Below, in pieces: positions 63,947 through 64,000 of a DNA stretch of 64,000 nucleotides. A program made the translations under genes and the position numbers. Each line of letters opens with the position of its first letter. Position 1 is the stretch's first letter. Source of the DNA: Clostridium sp. (GTDB taxonomy: Bacteria > Bacillota > Clostridia > Lachnospirales > Lachnospiraceae); NCBI GenBank assembly GCA_023664775.1, contig JAMPEW010000004.1:51256-115255 (forward strand), read 5' to 3'. The notes beneath the pieces are model-generated. The model ran no database searches. It was given only the letters and a program-made list of their open reading frames with translations, and had not been told where the DNA came from.

Positions 63947-64000
63947 ATGGCGGTTGTTGACGAGTTAATTCGCGAGGAATCAGGAACACTTAGCTTTGGT
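63947..64000 (+). CDS. Start of an unidentified gene (cut by window edge)
   Basis: ATG with GGAGGA ~9 nt upstream; 18 codons visible (MAVVDELIREESGTLSFG). The opening resembles small Clostridia proteins that databases sometimes label endosialidase, but this is from memory and too little is present to be sure. Confidence 0.6.
   Translation, partial: MAVVDELIREESGTLSFG

Overview
The window reads as chromosomal DNA of an anaerobic Gram-positive Clostridia member, most likely a Lachnospiraceae. The signs are a low-to-moderate GC coding style with strong AGGAGG-type ribosome sites and GTG/TTG starts, a dnaG-rpoD-trmK-nif3 block, a Lys/Ala-rich DUF6465-type protein, a sugar ABC locus without its own ATPase, a TGS/uridine-kinase fusion and DUF624. 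This assignment is inferred from gene content, not from a database match.

Layout. 1-4.3 kb: C-terminal end of an RTX calcium-binding repeat protein followed by an HlyB-like exporter and an HlyD-like adaptor, a type I secretion set that is unusual in a monoderm. 4.4-9.4 kb: MoxR/DUF58/two von Willebrand A proteins/TPR protein (Bat-like operon). 9.5-15.8 kb: tRNA-Pro, an EAL protein, a histone-H1-like protein, clpX, a glycerophosphodiesterase and proC. 15.9-20.4 kb: a DUF3800 gene behind a compact pseudoknot-capable leader RNA, a low-complexity lipoprotein, a Cys-rich protein and a polysaccharide deacetylase. 20.4-27.6 kb: folate operon (folC, HD protein, folP, folB-folK fusion) running into ppx and ppk. 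27.8-34.9 kb: heterodimeric ABC exporter, ABC-F protein and trpS. 34.9-37.3 kb: an accessory spot with a type I toxin-antitoxin locus, a 17-bp tandem array and an Rpn nuclease gene carrying an internal small gene plus an extra downstream copy of it. 37.4-43.6 kb: a Lys-rich membrane protein, a sugar ABC importer and a DUF624 protein with an acidic repeat tail. 43.9-54.9 kb: dgt, dnaG, rpoD, trmK, nif3-like, nucleoside kinase, rnpB, nitroreductase, thioesterase and metF. 55.1-57.7 kb: a second type I toxin-antitoxin locus and a periplasmic-binding-domain/GGDEF protein. 57.9-64 kb: purM-purN-purD, a GntR regulator, clpC and the start of another gene.

The most interesting material is in the gaps. 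Two paralogous loci (about 35.1 and 55.2 kb) each encode a 26-35 residue hydrophobic peptide with its own promoter, facing a convergent small RNA with its own promoter. Neither peptide is long enough for ordinary ORF calling. The Rpn gene has a strong internal ribosome site that would make its variable C-terminal part as a separate protein, and that same segment is duplicated just downstream with a different tail. The DUF3800 gene has promoter, folded RNA, terminator and toxin-like gene in the order seen in type III toxin-antitoxin systems. All functional statements here rest on reading the sequence and on family knowledge; no searches were run.
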